A stretch of 64,000 nucleotides of DNA. Origin: Acanthornis magna (Eukaryota > Chordata > Aves > Passeriformes > Acanthizidae). Below the pieces are notes generated by a model. The model was not told the DNA's origin and did no database searches. It worked only from the letters and a program-made list of their open reading frames with translations. Location of the stretch: assembly GCA_036785705.1 (NCBI GenBank), contig JAWUZG010000299.1, positions 620,001-684,000 on the forward strand, read 5' to 3'. Every line of letters begins with the position of its first letter. Position 1 is the stretch's first letter. Shown here piece by piece: positions 57,802-64,000 of the stretch. The position numbers were made by a program, and so were the translations under genes.

Positions 57802-60800
57802 CAAGATCTTTTGCCAAGATCTTCAAAGGTGGACTGAGGGCTCATATTGTGGATCAGTCTCAAAAACGATCTTGATTTCTTCTTTGTTCTTGAGTGAAAA
57901 GTGCTTTCCTTTACCCAGAGCAGATGACTTCTCCACTGTGCTGGCTCACAGATGTAAGAGACCTGAAAAGGCAGGGTCATTTTGGGAATCAGAACTGCAT
58001 ACCTCTCTTTGGTCCTTCCTGTCTATCTCTGAGTTTTCATTTCTGTCTGCCCTTTTCCTGGACCACAAGTACCCATAAGAGCTCAGACTCTTTCATTATT
58101 GTCCATGGGGATACTGTTTATCCTTGCCTGTGGAGATATTATGAGCTGGAGCAGACCCCTTACACAACAGGGATTGAGCACAGACCTAAACAAGTGTCCA
58201 GTCTTTATCTTCTGCACATTTCAGGTCTCTGGTATCCATCCTAGGAACTCCCTGATTCTCCTAGTGCCACTGGAGATAGCCAAACACTCCTTTACCTTTG
58301 TGAAACTCCAATCAACCCCTTAAAACTCTGAGTAAACTAAACTAGGTTCTGGTTATAATTAATCTGAAAACATATTCTTAAATTTTCCTTTGTGTATAGA
58401 TGACTTCCCAGTTTAAATTTTCTGTTCCTTTATTTCCACCTTTTCACAAGCACATACCCTCCAGAGAATTCCCTGGATAAACAGATCAAGAAATTAGTAT
58501 AATATTGATAACAGGAATTGTTAATTGTAAAGCATCAGGGCCTTATATGTGTTTAGGCTGTAAAGTTAAAACAAAAATGCTTTCCTACGAAGGGAATTTG
58601 CTTTTGGAACAAAGGGCTGTAAATTCAATTATTTTGAAGGACATTATCCAGGTATTGCTAGACCTGGAAATACAGTCATTTAAAGCTTTTATTTTGCTCA
58701 GGTATGTCCTTATTCAAGCAGTTTCACCAAATCCAGTTATTTAACTGGTGTCATGTCTTTGTTATGCCCAGCTAACTCTAGAATAAGAGAGGTTGTTAAA
58801 GTGTATCACAATGCAAAATTAAACCCATGGACATTTTTCAGATCCAGACATTTTAAAAAATACACTGGGCTACAAATATTACTTTTCTAGCGGAAATTTA
58901 TCAACTCACAATCCCAAAACTCTCTTTGAGCTGCTCTCTCCTGCTACCAGCCTGCGAGCCCCTGGATTTAAAAAGAGGACTTAGTGCATTCCACAGTCTA
59001 GCCTTTTGCAAACATTCTGGGAATGATGATCCATCTGATTAGTGTACATTTTATCCACCAAGCTGAATGGAATATTCCCTAAAGGAAGCTGGCTAATTAC
59101 AGCACAGGTCAGAAGCAATTTACTGATAGAGTGAATTTCTGGACAAGGCAGAGAGAGCCATTACAGCTATTGATTCCTTGTTGGTATGGCAGCTGTGGAA
59201 GGTACGTTGCTGCTCTTTGGTGTGCGTGTAAGCCCAGTTCTCTGTGGCCCAGCAGTGACACTGTGCACACAAAGGGTGTGCAGAGCTGGAGGCAATGGTT
59301 GAACAGTTGGATCCTGAGTGACCTGTTGGATTCACCCCATGGTCACCCATCACACCTTGCTGACCACAGCCCATTTCTTCCCTCAACTTCTACGGTACTA
59401 ATCTGCCTCACTTCTTTCCCTGACACATACTCTTCCATGTCCCTCACCTTTCATGAGTTTTTTGAGTGATGCTTTCGTTAAGGAAACTGAACTCCTGAGC
59501 AACGTCCGAGCAATGAACTCCTATTTTAGTTTTCAAAGGAAGAGTTTTACAGGAAAAAAACCAACAGCTCTGATACTGGATCAGTGCCAAATGGGCCCTT
59601 CCAAAAAATGTCAGTTTCTAGAGTGTGGTCATAATGTATGGGCAATAGCAGCACCAAGAAATTGTCCCCTTAGACTTTCAGAAGGTGTGATGTCTGACAT
59701 CTCCATTTCAAAAATATTTGTATTGAAAACCATTGTTGGAAGACTTGCATTAATATTTCTCCAGGCTTTGAGAACCAAATGAATCAGTTCAAATCAGCCT
59801 TGGGAAGAGCACAAGGAAAGGTTATTCCGGACCATATACTGGGGTGAAAATTGTAATTCAGGACATATTAACGTGTACCTCCAAAACTGAATCCCCTCGG
59901 ATTTTCCTAACGCTGTCTGTCAAAAGTGTCAAGAAGTCTAGCGAGAACTGTGGGCTAAAATATGTTGATATGGAATGAAAAAATTACAAAACCAACTAAG
60001 CTTGGCTCTAGTTAAGTTCACATACAGGTGTTGAAACATATTAGTGAGTGTTCTGTTACAGTCCTGACACTTGCTCACTTTGCCCTATAGGTCCAGTCAC
60101 CACAGGACTCAGAACATTGGAGAGGAACCCAACGTGGTCTTATTTTTAAGTTGATCCCATCGTTTTCCGATACTTCTATTTTAGTAGCTGTTCATGGACA
60201 TGACCCCTTTTAAAACAACCTCTAAAGGAATCTTCTTAAGCCACATGAATACCATGCTGGAAAGAGCTACCCACTTCTTCAGGAGATTCCTTTTTTTTTC
60301 CTTTTGCAGAGTAGTATTTTACACTAGTTAGGTGTAGTTATCCCAAAGGGATGTCAGTGGTCACTGAAAGCTCATCCACTTTTATCTGCATCATATCTTG
60401 TAACTCTTTCCTCCTATTCATAGGATTGGGAAGCCTCTGTAACTTCATATGTCCCAGAATTACTTTAATGATTAGGAACCTTTTTAAAAGAACCAACCTA
60501 AATTTATTCATAGACAGTTTATACCAATTTGGTTTTAAGGCAGCAATGGCTTTTGGTTTAGATAGCTCATCTCACTTTATAATATGTGTTCTGTTGAAAG
60601 GAATTTTATTCTCTTTCAGCTCTCTTTTTCCCCCTAAATATTGCCAAGTATTTCCATCTTAAAAGAAAAAGCAAGGCTCTTTCTTCCCCTGAATTTTCAC
60701 ATCTGTTTCAGATTTTAAATCATTCTGCTTCAACAAAAGTCCACAGTATCCCTGAGGAGATTTCCTTAGGACTTTATTTGATAGCATGAATACTTCCCTA

Positions 60801-61764
60801 TCTCTGTAGAAATTACCTCTTCTGATACAATGTAGGTTCTTTGCATAATTTCACAATCATTCTTTCCATCCTGGTAACCTCTCATCTTGTTCTGTTTGGA
60901 TTTAAATTCCTTTGTCTGGGTAGCTGATTTACATAAGAGACACAGCACTCCCTTTGTGTATTAAATAACAAATTATAAACTTGGTATTCCTTGCCAAAAT
61001 ACTTATTGATACTAACTACAGGAGCCACCTTCCATGACATATTGACATAGCACTCCCATGAATCTAGAGGTTTTCAGCAGCAATCCAGGTGCTATCTTGA
61101 AGTTTTTCTTCATAGATCAGTGATGATGAATACCACCAAAAACTGTGGCAATTATTACATTTCCTGCAGGAGGGTATTTCCTTTGAAGCATTAGATTGAA
61201 TAGAACACTGCCTCAACACAACCAGCCCACCATTTCCAACTTATAAAAATGTCAGTAACATCTGTTGTAATTTTTTAGTGTTCTGCAATACCAGATTAAA
61301 ACATTATTTCAGATATATTTGCCCCTTTCAGCTCTGTCCAGTAACAGTGAAAACTCTTGGCCTTGGGGAGAATCAGCTTGTTTGCCCACAAACATAACTG
61401 AATTTTAATGTAAAGAATAAAATATGGGTGGCAGTTCATTTTTTTTACTATTACCTTCCCATAATTGATGCACCAGTTGGTTTTATCATGTGATTTTTTT
61501 ATACTACAAGCCAGATATGGAGATAAGAAAAAGTGTAACTTTTAAGTTTAAAAAAATATCGTAGTTAAGACCTCTTATTAGAAACTGGGCTCAGTTCATC
61601 AGTGTGTTCCTTGGTGCAAATCTTTAGCTTTGTCCCTACAATTTATGAGAGATTCATGGTCAGATCAACACCTGCCTATAGTGACCAGAGGGTGTGGATA
61701 TCAAGTAGTTGCTCTTTGCCTCATTCACATACAAACAGGGAACTTGGCTTTAAGATGGAAAAGG
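57802..61764. other. AT-rich sequence, no recognised gene
   Basis: About 4 kb with no repeat family recognised. Short frames such as 116 codons at 57894-58244, 112 codons at 59131-59469 and 109 codons at 59453-59782 lack domains; the last two overlap by 17 bases, which may be chance. Confidence 0.4.
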
Positions 61765-61976
61765 GTAAATTTAAATGGGATGTTCTTCCCTGTGAGGGTG
61801 ATGAGGTCCTGGCACAGGGTGCCCAGAGAAGCTGTGGCTGCCCTTGGATCCCTGGAATTGTCCAAGATTGGATGGCTCTTGGAGCAGCCTGGGATAGTGG
61901 AAGGTGTCCCTGCCCATGGGAACTAAGCGATTTTTAAGGTCCTTTCCAAGGCAAGCCAGTCTGTGGTTCCATGAAA
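61765..61976 (+). mobile_element. CR1 LINE 3' end
   Basis: Sense CR1: 'gatgttcttccctgtgaggg', 'agagaagctgtggctgccct', 'cttggagcagcctgggatag', 'gaaggtgtccctgcccatgg', 'tttaaggtcctttcc' and 'ctgtggttccatg'. About 210 bp, 5'-truncated and mildly diverged. Confidence 0.93.
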
Positions 61977-64000
61977 ATAGAAATGCTAGCACACAGTCCC
62001 CTGAGTGATCACTTTTCTTGTTTTAGCCTCAAAGTTTGACTCCATGTATTTTAAATGGAAACAGGTTATGTAAAATAAGAACTGAAAAAAGTAAGCCTAC
62101 TGAGTATAATTAAAAACAATTGCCATATGTGACATGAAATTTTAAAATCTGTCTGTCTCTTGCCACGCAAGTGACAGAAATAGAAGGATTAGCACAACAT
62201 TGTTTTACTCAATAGCTGAGAAATAATGACAATGTTTCCTTCAAGTAAACTCCATTTTAATATTCTTTGTTATTCTCTCTACTGGGTGCTTTTCCAGTTC
62301 TCTGTCCTATTCTCTGATTTTAATCATTCTGTGTCTTCCATGGGCTTGCAGCGTGTGACCTTGATCCCATTCAAACCAGTGTCAAACAATGGTGCAAGAC
62401 AAAGACCTTTGTACCTAGAATTTCGGTATTTAAAGAAAAATGTATTACCTGATTTATCCAAAATAAGAATAATATGTATTATCTGCTTTTTAATATGATT
62501 TTGATTAGAATAGAGAATGTTATTAATGAGGGAATGAAATAAAATCTTTTGGATGTTACAGATTCCACTGAGATTTATTTTTTTCCGCATCATTACCACC
62601 TCTCCTGAGACTGCAAATGGAGAGGAAATCAAAATACCATTCTAGTCACTGAATAATTGTTCCTTTGTTGGAAAGCAAGAATCAGCAGTCTCATGCTGAA
62701 ATCTCCTCCAACACACCTTAAAATATGGCATGGAATATGTGCAACTCATATGTGCTGGGTTTATGTTATTTTTGTTGAGACCATTTCATTTCTGTTAGTT
62801 GTAGACAGGCAGTCCCAGCATGAGGCTGGTCATCCCAAATTGGTTGCCATGGGCAGCAGGACTTGCTGGGTTTTGGCAGACAGATACACTTGGTCATCTC
62901 TTGTGTAAGGCTTGGATGCTATCAGTCTGGAGACGCAGCAGGAGAGCTGCTGCTGCTCAAAGCCCCATCAGTTCTTCTGGAGCCAGCCCCTTCCCCAGAA
63001 GAGAAGCACACCTTTAGGGAGCCTGCAGCACACCTTGCCACATTTGTGCCATTAAAAAAAAAAAAAAAGGATCTTCAATCATTTTTTATCTGACCTCACC
63101 AACATCCTGCCAAAAAGGGTTCAAATGGGACACAATCCCCTGGAGTCCCTCACCCTATGCATCTCATTCATCCTCAGTCCCACGGATTTTGACCTGGCAT
63201 GGATTTAAAATGAAGGGAGAAGGCTTCCCTTCACCCTTAGTCTAAATATCAGGTCTCAGGTGTGCAGTCCAAGGGCTGAATGGAGAACTCAGGGACTGGA
63301 GGTGCTCTGTTAGCACTTTCTCCCTCGTTATTACAGCTGAATGCACGCAGGCAGGTGCTCTCCTCTTCCTTACCTCTCTCTTCAAGGAAGGACCTGTCTC
63401 TGAGGGATCGTTTTCATTAGGTAGAAGACAGGTGAGGGAATGAACAGACAATTAGGCTCCAGGTCCTATAGCCTGGGGAAGCTCATAGAAAAGCAACAGG
63501 GATTAAACTTACAGTGTGTCGTTTGTAGCGAGGTCATGGTGTTCCGCACAACTCGCTAACGGGACCATGTTTTACAGGGAAACTTTGCAATAAGATTTGG
63601 TTTTGGAGGGTTAAATCAAAAAAATGCACCTTTTTTGATCAAAGTAGCTTGGGCCTCTTTTGACTTCCCGGCTCATTTCTTGAAGGGAATAGGCAGAGAA
63701 TGGAACTGAACATGAGAAACGTTTTCTGTGAGATTGTGTAAATTCAAGTCAATTGAAACCTATGCACAAACCCAAATAAATATTAGCAATGTGATTACAG
63801 ATCTGTGAAACTTAACAATGTTGCTGTAATGATGGTTGAGAGGAGAAAAATTCTCAAGGACCTGATTTTAAGAGCTCAAATGAAATACAATTGATCTTTC
63901 ATGTTTTAGCAAGATAATTTCGGTTCAGTGTTGACTAATACAGAATGATGGGAATAAAATATGCTGCCTCAGTCTCTGCATTATTGGCTTTACATTATTG
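61977..64000. other. AT-rich sequence with an A-tailed GC-richer patch
   Basis: The only feature noted is a GC-richer stretch of about 300 bases (about 62750-63053) that ends in A15 at 63054-63068. This shape fits a retroposed 3' end, but I do not recognise the body and see no target-site duplication. Up to 64000 nothing else was recognised. Confidence 0.4.

Noticed and set aside
1..64000. CRISPR arrays, bacterial operons, tRNA or rRNA genes
   Set aside because: No evenly spaced direct repeats, no cloverleaf with A/B boxes that I could identify, no rRNA-like blocks and no dense coding were seen. The repeats point to an animal nuclear genome.

Overview
This window looks like non-coding nuclear DNA from a bird, probably a passerine. 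It holds no rRNA, tRNA, CRISPR array, bacterial operon or convincing host protein-coding exon. The evidence is many degraded CR1 LINE copies, recognised by 3' ends that read on one strand as ...TTCCAACCCAAACCATTCTGTGATTCT, by the GGAAGGTGTCCCTGCCCATGG block, and by CR1 ORF2 motifs. There are also avian-type ERV LTR remnants and an AT-rich background with no open frame longer than about 210 codons. The passerine assignment is inferred from the style of the CR1 and LTR copies and was not tested by any search.

Layout. About 1-11.6 kb is AT-rich single-copy-looking sequence with one LTR remnant (about 955-1208) and short CR1 tails. About 11.7-13.8 kb is a compound of an old LTR fused to a 3'-deleted CR1. 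About 13.8-34.5 kb is AT-rich with scattered short CR1 tails, including a tail-to-tail pair at 29.6-30.1 kb. About 34.6-38.2 kb is the most structured part: an ancient minus-strand CR1 split by an LTR fragment and by a 956-bp GC-rich solo LTR that still has a perfect 5-bp target-site duplication, followed by a 164-bp (GGGAA)n array. About 39-48 kb carries more CR1 copies, one about 830 bp long. About 49.9-50.15 kb is an A-rich (CAAAA)n array. About 51.0-55.15 kb is a nearly full-length decayed minus-strand CR1 with recognisable ORF1 esterase, endonuclease and reverse-transcriptase segments. About 55.2-64 kb is again AT-rich with two short CR1 tails, an A30 tract and a small A-tailed GC-richer patch.

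The only protein-coding material I can name is dead CR1 ORF1/ORF2 sequence. By eye, 18 of 23 CR1 pieces lie on the minus strand, which would fit (but does not prove) a long intron of a plus-strand gene. I found no clear new biological system. The best leads are the nested insertion at 34.6-38.2 kb, the (GGGAA)n array, a 32-bp near-perfect palindrome at 19.66 kb, a hairpin-forming segment at 7.40-7.50 kb, and two weak coding-like signals at 14.25 kb and 18.04 kb.
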